NCBI GenBank assembly: GCA_902596205.1
Contig: CACJSY010000007.1
Coordinates: 1 to 60,649 of the forward strand
DNA length: 60,649 nt
Source of the DNA: an uncultured Pelagibacteraceae bacterium
GTDB lineage: Bacteria; Pseudomonadota; Alphaproteobacteria; Pelagibacterales; Pelagibacteraceae
Reading direction: 5' to 3'
Shown here in pieces: positions 48,382-57,759 of the stretch. The notes beneath the pieces were generated by a model. The model was not told where the DNA came from. It saw nothing but the letters and a program-made list of their open reading frames with translations, and did not search any database. The translations under genes were made by a program, and so were the position numbers. The number at the start of each line of letters is the position of its first letter. Positions within the stretch are counted from its first letter, which is position 1.

Positions 48382-49830
48382 ATGGAAAAAATATATTTAT
48401 CAGCACAAACATCATTATTAGTAACTATTTTAGTAGGCCTTTTTTTTGTGGGACTGGGATATCTAAACTCAAAAAAAATACAAAATAAAAGCAACTACAT
48501 TATTGGAAATAAAGACGAGAACACATTTTCATTAACAACAAGTTTATCAGCATCCGCTTTAGGAGCATGGATATTATTTGGTCCTGCATCGGCAGCTACT
48601 TGGGGTGGTATAGGAGCAGTAATAGGATATGCATTAGGTACAGCAACACCAATGTTATTATTATATAATTTTGGACCTAAAATTAGAAAAGAATTTTCAA
48701 AAGGATTAAGCTTAACAGAATTTATTAAAAAGCGTTTTGGTTTAGGAGTACTAAAAATAAGTCTATTTTTGATCCTGTTTTATTTAACAATTTTTTTGAT
48801 TGCTGAGGTTACAGCAATAGCTTTTCTAATAAACTTTGTCTCCAAGACACCACTATGGATTACAGCAGGTATAACTTTAATAATTTGTTTACTTTATATA
48901 TTAAAAGGTGGATTTAAACTTTCAATAATAACCGATAAATACCAATTTATTGTAATAACAGTTCTAATATTTATTTCTGCGATTATAATTTTAGGAAAAC
49001 TAGAAATAAACAGTTTTGAATTAATTAAACAAAATGCATCTAATCTTGTAAATAGTAAATACCTACCAAATTATACAGCAGGTTTGACTTTTTTTATTGC
49101 AGTGGCCGCAACAAATTTATTCCACCAAGGAAATTGGCAAAGAGTATTTGCTGCAAAAAATAATTTAATATTAAAAAAAAGCTTAATCTATTCCTCAATA
49201 ATTATTTTTATAATTGTTTTCTGGATGGGTTATTCAGGATTAATTTCTTTATCTCTAAATTCAAACGTAATTCCTGATCTAGCTTTTTTTGATTTAATTC
49301 TAAATAATAATTATATAATAACTATATCATTACTTGTTCTTGCCCTAGCACTAACTTTGAGCACCATTGACACTTTAATAAATGCAATTTCAAGCATCTT
49401 CATCGTAAATGGTAGTCAAATCAATAAATCATTTTCCGGAAAATCTGTTAGAAATAAAACAAATTATATAATTATTTTTATATGTATCTTGGTTTTTATT
49501 TTAGCCTCGAAAGGTTTCAGTATTTTGTATTTATTTTTATTAGCAGATTTGTTTTGTTGCTCAGCAGTAGTGACAATTTTTTACGGTTTTTTTAATAAAA
49601 ACATTAATTATCAATTATCTTATTTGTCCATTTTCAGTGCACTGATCACTGGACTATTATTTTTTCCAAGCACAAGTTATCAATCAAGTATACTAGTTGG
49701 AAACTTGTTGCCATTAGAATTTTTTAGTCCAATTGTTATTACAAATTTACTTTTTATATCTTTTGCAGCAGCAATAATAATTCAAATATTATTAATAGCT
49801 TTCTATTCTTTACGTAACTCATTTAAATAA
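48382..49830 (+). CDS. thiV: Sodium:solute symporter, thiamin-precursor transporter ThiV
   Basis: The 482-residue protein is an SSS-family symporter with about thirteen hydrophobic segments. Family marks include the LTTSLSASALGAWILFGPAS segment (about residues 52-71), the GLSLTEFIKKRFG turn and LALALTLSTIDTLINAISS near residue 325. The TPP riboswitch directly before it links it to vitamin B1. SAR11 strains carry a TPP-riboswitch-controlled SSS transporter named thiV, thought to import the pyrimidine moiety of thiamin or a relative. The assignment rests on this context; the substrate is inferred. Its 3' end overlaps the convergent RarD gene by 28 bases. Confidence 0.85.
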   Translation: MEKIYLSAQTSLLVTILVGLFFVGLGYLNSKKIQNKSNYIIGNKDENTFSLTTSLSASALGAWILFGPASAATWGGIGAVIGYALGTATPMLLLYNFGPKIRKEFSKGLSLTEFIKKRFGLGVLKISLFLILFYLTIFLIAEVTAIAFLINFVSKTPLWITAGITLIICLLYILKGGFKLSIITDKYQFIVITVLIFISAIIILGKLEINSFELIKQNASNLVNSKYLPNYTAGLTFFIAVAATNLFHQGNWQRVFAAKNNLILKKSLIYSSIIIFIIVFWMGYSGLISLSLNSNVIPDLAFFDLILNNNYIITISLLVLALALTLSTIDTLINAISSIFIVNGSQINKSFSGKSVRNKTNYIIIFICILVFILASKGFSILYLFLLADLFCCSAVVTIFYGFFNKNINYQLSYLSIFSALITGLLFFPSTSYQSSILVGNLLPLEFFSPIVITNLLFISFAAAIIIQILLIAFYSLRNSFK

Positions 49831-50675
49831 ATAGAAACAGCAACCCAAATTATCAAGAAACCTAAAAATTTTTCCAATGTAAGTATTTCACCAAAATAGG
49901 TGACACCCAACAAAAATTGAGAGGTAGGAGTTAAAAATAGTATCATGCTTGCAGGACCAATTCCTATAATTTTAAATCCCAAAGTATATAAAAAAAGTGG
50001 CACTAAAGTCATGAACCCTGACCAAAATAAGTAAAATGATAAAATTGGTTCAGCAGTCGAAAATATATTCATATTCATATTTACTAAATAAATAAATAAA
50101 ACAACTGCTATTGGAGAAATTAACAATGTTTCAATAAGAAGCCCTATGTCAGAGGAAACTCTAATTTTTTTTCTAATTAAACCGTAAATACTAAAAGTAA
50201 TTGCTACTGTAAGACCAATCCATGGTAACTCGCCTAATTTAAGTAAAAAATATATCAAAGAAATTACTACTAAAGTAACTGCAATAAACTGATTTTTATT
50301 TAGCTTTTCTTTTAAAAAAATTCTTCCTAAAAAAACGCTGATTATAGGATAAATATAATAACCTAAACTTGAATCCAGCAATCTATTAACAGAAACTGCA
50401 TAGAGCCATGTTCCCCAATTGATGCTTACTAATAAACCAGATAAAAAAAGAAGAAATTGATTTTTTCTTTTTTTGATAATTCTTATAAATTCAGGCCATT
50501 TTCTCAATAAACTTGTGCTAAGAACTAAAAGAACTGCTGTCCAAATAGTCCTATGTACTGTGAGTTCGATGAATGAGGCGAATGATACGAATTTAAAAAA
50601 GATAGTTCCGATCACACCCCACCATAATGATGCAAAACTCGCATAAAAAACTCCGCTCAGTTTAGATTTATTCAT
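49803..50675 (-). CDS. rarD: RarD/EamA family permease
   Basis: The 290-residue protein has ten predicted membrane segments in two EamA-type halves. The start GVFYASFASLWWGVIGTIFFK, the HRTIWTAVLL segment and NWGTWLYAVSVNRLLDSSLGYYIYP are the pattern of the RarD (chloramphenicol-sensitive) subgroup. These are metabolite exporters or importers in the drug/metabolite superfamily; the substrate is unknown. It lies between thiV (convergent, 28-base overlap) and the glycan cassette (divergent, 79 bases). Confidence 0.88.
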   Translation of the reverse strand: MNKSKLSGVFYASFASLWWGVIGTIFFKFVSFASFIELTVHRTIWTAVLLVLSTSLLRKWPEFIRIIKKRKNQFLLFLSGLLVSINWGTWLYAVSVNRLLDSSLGYYIYPIISVFLGRIFLKEKLNKNQFIAVTLVVISLIYFLLKLGELPWIGLTVAITFSIYGLIRKKIRVSSDIGLLIETLLISPIAVVLFIYLVNMNMNIFSTAEPILSFYLFWSGFMTLVPLFLYTLGFKIIGIGPASMILFLTPTSQFLLGVTYFGEILTLEKFLGFLIIWVAVSIYLNELRKE

Positions 50676-50754
50676 ATTTAAGAATTAATTAAATTTTTTA
50701 AAAATTATCTGATAATATTAATCTACTTATATTAAATAACTTAATCAAATAATT

Positions 50755-51435
50755 ATGAAAGAAAAAAATTATGGTATTTTAAATTTTAATTTTATAGACA
50801 ATATCATAAAAAAAAAGAGATCAGAAATGCTGAATATTCTCAATAAGAATATTAAAGATAACGATATAGAGAGTTTTTTAGATATTGGTACCACAGAGGA
50901 AAATGAATTGGAAAGTTCAAATTATTTCGTTAAAAATTTTTACAAAATTAAAATTAAAAATTCTATTTCAGATCAAGAAATAAAAAATAATAATTTTAAT
51001 AAATTTTTAAGAAAATCAATTACATCTGAATTTTTAGAAACAGAAATAGAAAATTATAAATCTGATTTAGTTATATCTTCAGCAACTATTGAACATGTAG
51101 GAAGTTATGAAAATCAAATTAAGATGTTAGAAAATATTATTAAATTAACAAATAAATATTTTTTTATAACAACACCAAATAGATTTTTTCCAATTGATTT
51201 TCATACTAAATTACCTATTATCCACATGCTTCCAAAAAAAATTCACAGAAAAATTTTAAGATTTATAAATTTGAAGGAGTACGCAGAAGAGGAGAATTTA
51301 AATTTATTAGATGAAAATACTGTTAATAAACTTATAAATACCCAACAAAATGCAACTTTTAAAATAAGGATTTTCAAAGTTAAGCTATTTGGTTTAACCT
51401 CAAACTTGCTTATATTTGGAGAAAAAATTAAATAA
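50755..51435 (+). CDS. SAM-dependent methyltransferase of a surface-glycan cassette
   Basis: The 226-residue protein has a class I methyltransferase core: FLDIGTTEENELESSNYFVK around residues 41-60 in place of the usual glycine-rich SAM loop, then LVISSATIEHVGSYENQ (about 103-119) and the TTPNRFFPIDFHTKLP motif near residue 140. That combination occurs in methyltransferases encoded with glycosyltransferases in LPS or capsule loci, so a sugar or lipid-linked glycan is the likely substrate. Its stop shares a base with the GT2 start, placing it first in a four-gene unit. Confidence 0.78.
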   Translation: MKEKNYGILNFNFIDNIIKKKRSEMLNILNKNIKDNDIESFLDIGTTEENELESSNYFVKNFYKIKIKNSISDQEIKNNNFNKFLRKSITSEFLETEIENYKSDLVISSATIEHVGSYENQIKMLENIIKLTNKYFFITTPNRFFPIDFHTKLPIIHMLPKKIHRKILRFINLKEYAEEENLNLLDENTVNKLINTQQNATFKIRIFKVKLFGLTSNLLIFGEKIK

Positions 51436-52124
51436 TGATCTTTTCAATAATCGTACCAGTCTTTAATGAAGAAAAAACAATTATTTCAATCCTTAAAGAA
51501 TTAAAAAAGGTCAATTTTAAAAAATTTAAAAAAGAAATAATAGTTATAGATGATGGGTCTACAGATAATACAAAAAATCTTTTAGAAAATAATAAAGATT
51601 TATTCGACTCTCTACACACAAATGAAAAAAATAAAGGAAAAGGGTCTGCTGTTAGACTTGGTTTAAAAAATGCAAGTGGCCAGTATGTTGTCTTTCAAGA
51701 TGCGGATTTAGAATATGATCCAAATGATCTTTTAAAATTTGAAGAAGTTTTTTTAAAATTTAACGCTGATGGAATTATTGGTTCAAGATTTACATATGAT
51801 AAATACACTAGATCACATAGCATACTTAATAAAGTTGGAAATTTTACTTTAACATTCTTATTTAATATCTTGTATAATACAACTTTTACCGACATTTACT
51901 CTTGTTATTTTGCTTTTAAAAAGGATTTATTAGTTGCAGATCATCTTAAATCTGAAGGCTTCGTTCAACATGCTGAAATTCTTTCTAAAGTAATTAAAAA
52001 GGGGTCAAAATTTTACGAAGTTCCTATTAATTATAATGGAAGAAATTTATCTGAAGGTAAAAAAATTAGATTTTATCATTTTTTTCCAGTATTGGCTCAA
52101 ATTTTAATAAGAAAATTTAAATGA
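51435..52124 (+). CDS. Glycosyltransferase family 2, polyprenyl-phosphate-sugar synthase-like
   Basis: The 229-residue protein is a GT-A fold GT2 enzyme: FSIIVPVFNEEKTIISILKEL at the start, VIDDGSTDNT (about residues 36-45), NKGKGSAVRLGLKNASG, and the DXD-like metal site QDADLEYDPND near residue 94. This pattern is that of dolichol/undecaprenyl-phosphate mannose or glucose synthases. It lacks the membrane anchor of longer forms. It overlaps the GT39-like membrane protein by four bases, which would use the polyprenyl-linked sugar it makes. Confidence 0.85.
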   Translation: MIFSIIVPVFNEEKTIISILKELKKVNFKKFKKEIIVIDDGSTDNTKNLLENNKDLFDSLHTNEKNKGKGSAVRLGLKNASGQYVVFQDADLEYDPNDLLKFEEVFLKFNADGIIGSRFTYDKYTRSHSILNKVGNFTLTFLFNILYNTTFTDIYSCYFAFKKDLLVADHLKSEGFVQHAEILSKVIKKGSKFYEVPINYNGRNLSEGKKIRFYHFFPVLAQILIRKFK

Positions 52125-53740
52125 GAGTAAAAGATAATTTTAACTACTTTATCTTTATTTTTTTTCTTTCTTTTTTCTTAATTGGAAGCAATATATTTAG
52201 TGATTACTCAATAACTCCTGACGAACCTTTACACAGAATAAATGGATTTATTTCGCTTAAATATATCATAGATCTATTTTCTATAAATTTGAATAATATT
52301 GAGACGTTACAAAACATACCAGAGCTATATAGCGATTGGAGAAGAACATATGGATCTTTATTTGATTTGCCATTCGCTTTTATCGAATTCTCATATGATA
52401 TAAGTATTCAAAATATTTTCTTAATAAAACATTATTTTCTATTTTTAATATATTTTATTTCTACAATCTTTTTTTTCCTATTAATCAAAAAAAACCTAAA
52501 AAATGAAAGAATTGCCTTGGTAGGTGTTTTAATCTTGATCTCAACACCAAGAATATTTTCTCATAGTTTTTACAATTCAAAAGATATACTTTTTTTGTCA
52601 TTAATCATCATAGCCACCTATTTTTGTATTGAACTTTTGAAAAAATTTAGTTTTAAGAATTTAATTTTTTCTTGTGTATTTTGTGCTTTTGCATCAAATA
52701 TAAGAGTAATTGGAATTTATTTGCCAATTTTAACTTTTATTTTTTACATATTTTTAGAGGATAAATTTAAAACAAAAAAAAATTTAAACTTTTTTTTAAT
52801 TTACTTTTCAATATTTATTTTTATTTTATATTTAATATGGCCTTTTCTTTGGCAAAATCCTTTAGAAAATTTCTTACTTATTCTAAAAGAATCTGCATCT
52901 TATCCAAACCATTGGAAGTTTAAAACACTATATTTGGGCGAGTATTTGAATCCTGAAAATATTCCTTGGCATTATTTTTTTATTTGGTTTTTATCTACTA
53001 CACCAACTATATTTATATTTATAATTTTAAGTGGATTATTTTTGTTCATAAAAAAATACCTTACTTTTTTCTTAGAGATAGAGTTTAATAAAAATTTGAA
53101 ATTATGGAAAGATAAAGATCAAATGGTGGATCTATTTATCTTTTTATGTTTTTTTATTCCAATCTTTTTTGTTATAACTTTAAATTCGACTTTATATAAT
53201 GGGTGGAGACATCTTTATTTTATTTATCCATTTTTAATATATTTATCATTATATGGATTAGTAAATTTGTTAAATATAATAAGTGAAAAACAGGTAAAAA
53301 CAATCTACTCAATTATAATACTACAAATTCTAAGCAACTTCTTTTTTATTTACAATTCTCATCCCGTGCAAAATATTTATTTTAATTTTATATCAAAACC
53401 TTTTATTGAGGGAAATCTGCCTGTTGATTATTGGGGTTCAGGTAATAAAAAAACAATTGATTATTTAATCTCAAATAGAAGTAATTTTTCTATATCCACT
53501 TCAAGCTTTACTCCATTAATAAATCTAAAATATTCAGATGGGAAAATTCCTTACTCTCAAAATATTAATTTTTATGGAACTCAAAAAAATAAAAAGAATA
53601 AATCTGATTTTGTGTTTACTAATTATTATTATAATAGAGATCCAAAAAATGAGGAAAAATACAAAATTCCTAAAAATTATAAAAGTTATTATAAGTTGAT
53701 AATAAATGGTATTACTGTTAATGAGGTGTTTAGTAAATAA
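52121..53740 (+). CDS. GT39/ArnT-like membrane glycosyltransferase
   Basis: The 539-residue protein has about ten membrane segments and the GT-C hallmark acidic pair in the first periplasmic loop, YSITPDEPLHRINGF (about residues 30-44). The region STPRIFSHSFYNSKDILFLS and the WPFLWQNPLENFL loop are like protein- or lipid-mannosyltransferases of the PMT/ArnT group. These take sugar from polyprenyl phosphate on the outer face of the inner membrane. The acceptor is unknown. The adjacent GT2 gene supplies the logical donor. Confidence 0.8.
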   Translation: MRVKDNFNYFIFIFFLSFFLIGSNIFSDYSITPDEPLHRINGFISLKYIIDLFSINLNNIETLQNIPELYSDWRRTYGSLFDLPFAFIEFSYDISIQNIFLIKHYFLFLIYFISTIFFFLLIKKNLKNERIALVGVLILISTPRIFSHSFYNSKDILFLSLIIIATYFCIELLKKFSFKNLIFSCVFCAFASNIRVIGIYLPILTFIFYIFLEDKFKTKKNLNFFLIYFSIFIFILYLIWPFLWQNPLENFLLILKESASYPNHWKFKTLYLGEYLNPENIPWHYFFIWFLSTTPTIFIFIILSGLFLFIKKYLTFFLEIEFNKNLKLWKDKDQMVDLFIFLCFFIPIFFVITLNSTLYNGWRHLYFIYPFLIYLSLYGLVNLLNIISEKQVKTIYSIIILQILSNFFFIYNSHPVQNIYFNFISKPFIEGNLPVDYWGSGNKKTIDYLISNRSNFSISTSSFTPLINLKYSDGKIPYSQNINFYGTQKNKKNKSDFVFTNYYYNRDPKNEEKYKIPKNYKSYYKLIINGITVNEVFSK

Positions 53741-53743
53741 TTT

Positions 53744-54004
53744 ATGAAAATATTCATCCTCAAAAGTGCTATAATATTTTTATTTTGTTTATTACTTTTT
53801 AGATTCACAATTGTATCTCTCACTAATGAATATGAAAATAAATTAAATAATTATGTTTCTTCATCAAATTTTAAGGAAATAAAAAAAGATCTCTTTGATT
53901 CTTTGAGAGAAAATAACGAGAAAGATGAAATTTTAGATCCAGAGGATGCTGAAATTCTTAGCATTTTTATTAGGAAAATTTTAAAAGAATTAAGTTTAAG
54001 ATAA
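53744..54004 (+). CDS. Small single-pass membrane protein of unknown function
   Basis: I do not recognise a family. The 86-residue product has one hydrophobic segment (about residues 5-26) and a charged, Glu/Lys/Asp-rich helical remainder with no cysteine. It follows the GT39-like gene by three bases on the same strand and is probably part of that transcription unit. A role as a partner of the membrane glycosyltransferase is an inference from position only. Confidence 0.65.
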   Translation: MKIFILKSAIIFLFCLLLFRFTIVSLTNEYENKLNNYVSSSNFKEIKKDLFDSLRENNEKDEILDPEDAEILSIFIRKILKELSLR

Positions 54005-54060
54005 CAACGTTTAAAAATTCTTTGTAATTAATAGTATTTTTTAATAAGTATATATTTGCT

Positions 54061-54155
54061 GGTGAGATGGGTGAGTTGGTTTAAACCAGGAGTTTGCTAA
54101 ACTTCCGTAGTATTTAACTATGCTACCGAGGGTTCGAATCCCTCTCTCACCGCCA
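54061..54155 (+). tRNA. tRNA-Ser (anticodon GCU)
   Basis: The 95-base gene folds as a type II tRNA. The acceptor stem GGTGAGA/TCTCACC pairs perfectly (54061-54067 with 54145-54151), followed by the discriminator G and an encoded CCA (54153-54155). The anticodon stem GGAGT/ACTTC has the loop TTGCTAA with GCT at 54096-54098, reading AGC and AGU serine codons. A long variable arm (TAGTATTTAACTATGCTA) and a perfect GAGGG/CCCTC T stem complete it. Its 3' end is one base from the convergent transglycosylase stop. Confidence 0.97.
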
Positions 54156-54156
54156 T

Positions 54157-56385
54157 TTAATTGAAGTAATTATCAATCGTCACAGGTTCTTTGCTTAAAA
54201 TATATTTGTAAACATTAATATTCTCCAAAACCCTTTGAACGTAATTTCTAGTTTCTTCAAATCTAATTTGCTCTATCCAATTAATATATGACGTTTGGCC
54301 TTTAGACGGATCACCATTTACTCTTCGCCAAACTTTTACTCTATTAGGACCTGCATTATATGCTGCAATAGCAAAAGGAAATACTCCATTATAATTTTCT
54401 AGCAATCCGTTAAAGTAATACGAGCCAAGTTTAATATTATATTCTGGGTCTTTAGTTAAACCACTAATGCTATAAGGTAATTTTGCTTGCTTAGCAGTAA
54501 TTTTAGCTGTTGCCTTCATCAGCTGCATCATGCCTCTTGCACCTGCCCAACTGTTAGCACTTTTATCAAACTCACTTTCTTGTCTTATAATAGCTAAAAC
54601 TATTTCTTGTTTCGGCATAGTTTTGTTATTTATTATTTTCGGGGTATTAATTATTGGATAATTATAAGTATTGTAAAATCTTTTTTCATAAGATGCTTTT
54701 TTTGAAATTTGTATAGCAAAATCATATCTTTCTAAATTTGTCGCTAATTCAGCCGCCAATACCTCGCTACCTTTATCGATATTTAAATCAGCTAAATGTT
54801 TAAAAATATCTTTACCTAATTGTGTTGCATTAAGTTCTTTTAATAAAATCAAATGTCTAATTAATTTATTTTTTTTAAATTCTTTTTCATAATCTTTATC
54901 AAAAAAACTTTGATCTTTTAGTTCAAAATTTCCTCCAGGATTAATTTTATTAAAAGCTAGCTGACCGTAATAAGTCATTGGAAATTCAGCTGCTTCAGTG
55001 TAATATTTATTAGATAAATCATTTTCATTTAATTTTTCATAAGAAGCTCCTAACCAATAGGCTCCTCTAGCTAAGCTAATTGGGTATCCAACATTATTAT
55101 AAAAATTCTGGAAATGATTAATTGCATATTCTGGTGAATTCAGAAAAGTAAGTGCAATCCATCCAGATAACCATTCTGCCTCCGCAAATGAAGGACCAGC
55201 TGACAATGCATGTTCACTTGAAATTTTGTAAGCTGTTTTATATCTTTTTTTATAAATTAGACTTCTAACAACACTCTCTCTTTGATCCCACCATTTATCT
55301 GGTCTAACCATTTGTTTTTCAGTTTTAAGCGAATTTCTATATAAAATTTCTAAAGAGCCATCTAATCTACCTCTTCGATTTCTCCATCTTAATCTATCAA
55401 ACTCTAAACCAGGATCTTCTTTCAAATATTGAGGAACTTTTGAGATAGCATTATCTACACCATAAGAATTGCTCATTAAAATTTGACGAGCATTATATAA
55501 AGCTCTTTGGTCCTTAGGTAAATATTTTAACATTCTTTTTAGATCCCAGTATTTACGTTCCCAAGCTAAGTAGTCAGCTCTTTTAATATGATCATCTGAG
55601 TCAATAAACTTTTTGAATTTAGCTCTATAATAACCCAAGTCGTTTTTTCTTATTGAAGCGGTTATCCAACCATCTTTAATTAATTCGCGAACTTTATTAA
55701 TCTGATTTTGCTCAAGATAAGCTTCGGCTAATTTTATCTTTCCTAGACCGCCTAGTGGTGGGTACTTTTCAAACCAATTAATTATTGATGTTGGAGAGTT
55801 ATTTCGTAAATATATTTTTTCTTCTGCTAAATATCTAATTCTATTAATTCTTGGATAATCCTCATTTTGTTCAATAAATTTTTTGTACTCACTGAAAGAA
55901 GCACCGTTTCTAGTTGTTTTTAGATGCATCCATGTAATTAAATTTCTAAACTCTCGATCTTTAACTTTTGCAGCACTTTTTAAAGCACTATTCCATTTTT
56001 TATCTTTAATAAATTGTATAGTTTCTTTAGCCCTTTCAAAATCTTTCTGATTTAAAATTGACGATTTTTCTGCTGTTATAGTTTTAGATCTATAAATTGA
56101 TGGTTTTTTTTCAGGAAATACAAAAGAGTCTTTTTTACTAATCGCTTGAACTTCTTTTTTAATATCTTTAATTTCTTTTTTAACTTTTACATCTGGCTCA
56201 TTTGTTTCGTTAGGTAAAGGTTTTTTTTGAGGTAAATTATTAGAAAAATTTTGACCTTCATCTTTCTTAATTTTTTTAAATATTGATGGTTTTTCTTTAG
56301 GAAAGAGGAATTGTTCACCTGAATAACTATAACCAATCGATAAAATAAACACTATTAATACTAGACTAATTAATTTATTGGTCAT
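54157..56385 (-). CDS. slt: Soluble lytic murein transglycosylase (Slt70-like)
   Basis: This periplasmic enzyme cleaves peptidoglycan, leaving 1,6-anhydro-muramyl ends. The 742-residue protein has a signal peptide (about 1-23), a low-complexity segment with repeated FxFPxxKPSI motifs (residues 26-36 and 88-98), a long superhelical U domain with many Trp/Arg/Tyr residues (about 110-570), and a C-terminal SLT domain. In that domain catalytic Glu603 lies in IIRQESEFDKSA, with GARGMMQLM and AIAAYNAGPNRVKVW following. The domain order is that of Slt70, with a slightly longer N-terminus. It diverges from dapA over 31 bases. Confidence 0.94.
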   Translation of the reverse strand: MTNKLISLVLIVFILSIGYSYSGEQFLFPKEKPSIFKKIKKDEGQNFSNNLPQKKPLPNETNEPDVKVKKEIKDIKKEVQAISKKDSFVFPEKKPSIYRSKTITAEKSSILNQKDFERAKETIQFIKDKKWNSALKSAAKVKDREFRNLITWMHLKTTRNGASFSEYKKFIEQNEDYPRINRIRYLAEEKIYLRNNSPTSIINWFEKYPPLGGLGKIKLAEAYLEQNQINKVRELIKDGWITASIRKNDLGYYRAKFKKFIDSDDHIKRADYLAWERKYWDLKRMLKYLPKDQRALYNARQILMSNSYGVDNAISKVPQYLKEDPGLEFDRLRWRNRRGRLDGSLEILYRNSLKTEKQMVRPDKWWDQRESVVRSLIYKKRYKTAYKISSEHALSAGPSFAEAEWLSGWIALTFLNSPEYAINHFQNFYNNVGYPISLARGAYWLGASYEKLNENDLSNKYYTEAAEFPMTYYGQLAFNKINPGGNFELKDQSFFDKDYEKEFKKNKLIRHLILLKELNATQLGKDIFKHLADLNIDKGSEVLAAELATNLERYDFAIQISKKASYEKRFYNTYNYPIINTPKIINNKTMPKQEIVLAIIRQESEFDKSANSWAGARGMMQLMKATAKITAKQAKLPYSISGLTKDPEYNIKLGSYYFNGLLENYNGVFPFAIAAYNAGPNRVKVWRRVNGDPSKGQTSYINWIEQIRFEETRNYVQRVLENINVYKYILSKEPVTIDNYFN

Positions 56386-56399
56386 AAGTTAAGACTTAT
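56384..56399. repeat. ATAAGT-TAAG-ACTTAT inverted repeat in slt/dapA spacer
   Basis: A perfect 6-bp inverted repeat with a four-base centre fills half of the 31-base spacer between slt and dapA and overlaps the slt start codon. It may be a small operator or chance in AT-rich DNA. I see no clear promoter hexamers in so short a gap. Confidence 0.35.
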
Positions 56400-56416
56400 T
56401 TATCTTATTTTGTTTT

Positions 56417-57286
56417 ATGCTTAAAGGATCAATTGTAGCTTTAATTACCCCATTTGATAACGATAACCTGAGTGAGGAAGGTTATATCAAATTAATTAAT
56501 TATCATTTAGATAATGGCACAAATGGACTTGTACCAGGGGGTACTACTGGTGAGTCCCCAACATTATCTCATAACGAACATAGAAAGATAATTGAAATAG
56601 CTGTTAAGGAGAGTAAAGGAAAAATCCCTGTAATAGCTGGCACAGGCTCAAATTCAACTGAAGAAGCCGTAGAATTATCTAAATTTGCAGAAAAGGCAGG
56701 ATCAGACGCTTTGTTAGTTGTAACACCTTACTATAATAAACCAACTCAAGAGGGTTTGTATCAACATTATAAAAAAATTAATGATAGTGTTGGCATTCCT
56801 ATCATTATTTATAATATTCCATCAAGGTCAGTTATAGATATGAGTGTAGACACCATGGCTAAATTATATGAACTTAAAAATATTAAAGGTGTAAAGGATG
56901 CCACTGGTGATCTCAATAGAGTTGATCTTCAATTAAAAGCAATGGGAAAAGAATTCATTCAACTGACTGGTAATGATGATAACGCATTGGAATTTAATAA
57001 ACGAGGTGGTGTAGGAGCTATTGGTGTAACAGCAAACATAGCTGCAAAACTCTCCTCTGATTTTCAAAAAGCCTGTGTCGAAGATATTAAAAAAGCAACT
57101 GAATTAGATAAATTACTACAACCTTTACATACATCGCTTTTTATTGAGAGTAATCCTTCACCAGTTAAGTATGCTGCATCATTATTAAATATGTGCAAAC
57201 CTAATGTTAGATTACCACTCGTCGAAGTAAGAGAAGAAACAAAAAAAAAAGTTTCTGAAGCGCTTAAAGTAGCTAAGTTACTTTAA
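56417..57286 (+). CDS. dapA: 4-hydroxy-tetrahydrodipicolinate synthase
   Basis: DapA condenses pyruvate and aspartate semialdehyde, the first committed step to lysine and diaminopimelate. The 289-residue product has the TIM-barrel motifs [12 protein letters not shown] (residues about 40-51), [19 protein letters not shown] with the triad tyrosine, IIYNIPSRS, and the Schiff-base lysine in [11 protein letters not shown] (near residue 160). Length is normal. Its stop shares a base with the smpB start. It provides the diaminopimelate used in the peptidoglycan that the divergent slt gene product degrades. Confidence 0.97.
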   Translation: MLKGSIVALITPFDNDNLSEEGYIKLINYHLDNGTNGLVPGGTTGESPTLSHNEHRKIIEIAVKESKGKIPVIAGTGSNSTEEAVELSKFAEKAGSDALLVVTPYYNKPTQEGLYQHYKKINDSVGIPIIIYNIPSRSVIDMSVDTMAKLYELKNIKGVKDATGDLNRVDLQLKAMGKEFIQLTGNDDNALEFNKRGGVGAIGVTANIAAKLSSDFQKACVEDIKKATELDKLLQPLHTSLFIESNPSPVKYAASLLNMCKPNVRLPLVEVREETKKKVSEALKVAKLL

Positions 57287-57759
57287 TGAAACAAAAATTA
57301 TCACCTGGTAAGAAAATTATTTGTCTTAATAGAAAAGCAAGTTTCAATTATTTTTTTATTGAATTAGTAGAAGCTGGAATTGTTTTAAAAGGTTCTGAAG
57401 TTAAATCTTTAAGAGATGGAAAAGGAAGTATAGCAGACTCCTATGCAGTAGATAATAATGGAGAAATATACCTAATAAATTCTCACATCCCTCTTTATCG
57501 GCAATCTTCTTATAATAATCATAACCCTAAGGGAGATCGAAAGTTATTATTACATAAAAAAGAAATAAATAAACTTATAGGACGAATTAATCAGGAGGGG
57601 TTAACATTAATTCCTACAAAATTATATTTTTCTAAAGGAAAAGTTAAAATTGAATTAGCGATAGCCAAAGGGAAAAAACTTTATGATAAAAGACAAGTAA
57701 AAAAAACAAGGGATTGGAATAGAGAAAAAGCAAGACTCTTAAGTAAAAACAATAAATGA
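57286..57759 (+). CDS. smpB: SsrA-binding protein SmpB
   Basis: SmpB binds tmRNA and brings it to stalled ribosomes in trans-translation. The 157-residue product shows the family run [39 protein letters not shown] and [20 protein letters not shown], then the basic C-terminal tail [20 protein letters not shown] that enters the decoding centre. The tmRNA gene itself is not in the window. It overlaps folK by four bases. Confidence 0.97.
   Translation: MKQKLSPGKKIICLNRKASFNYFFIELVEAGIVLKGSEVKSLRDGKGSIADSYAVDNNGEIYLINSHIPLYRQSSYNNHNPKGDRKLLLHKKEINKLIGRINQEGLTLIPTKLYFSKGKVKIELAIAKGKKLYDKRQVKKTRDWNREKARLLSKNNK

Noticed and set aside
54022-54056. Promoter for tRNA-Ser (TTGTAA with TAAGTA or TATATT)
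   Set aside because: The hexamers are poor or the spacing is wrong, and the AT content makes such matches likely by chance.
54061-54155. tRNA-Ser as an integration site for a genomic island covering 50755-54004
   Set aside because: I saw no second copy of the tRNA 3' end and no integrase. The cassette lies on the 5' side of the tRNA, whereas integration normally uses the 3' end, which here abuts slt.
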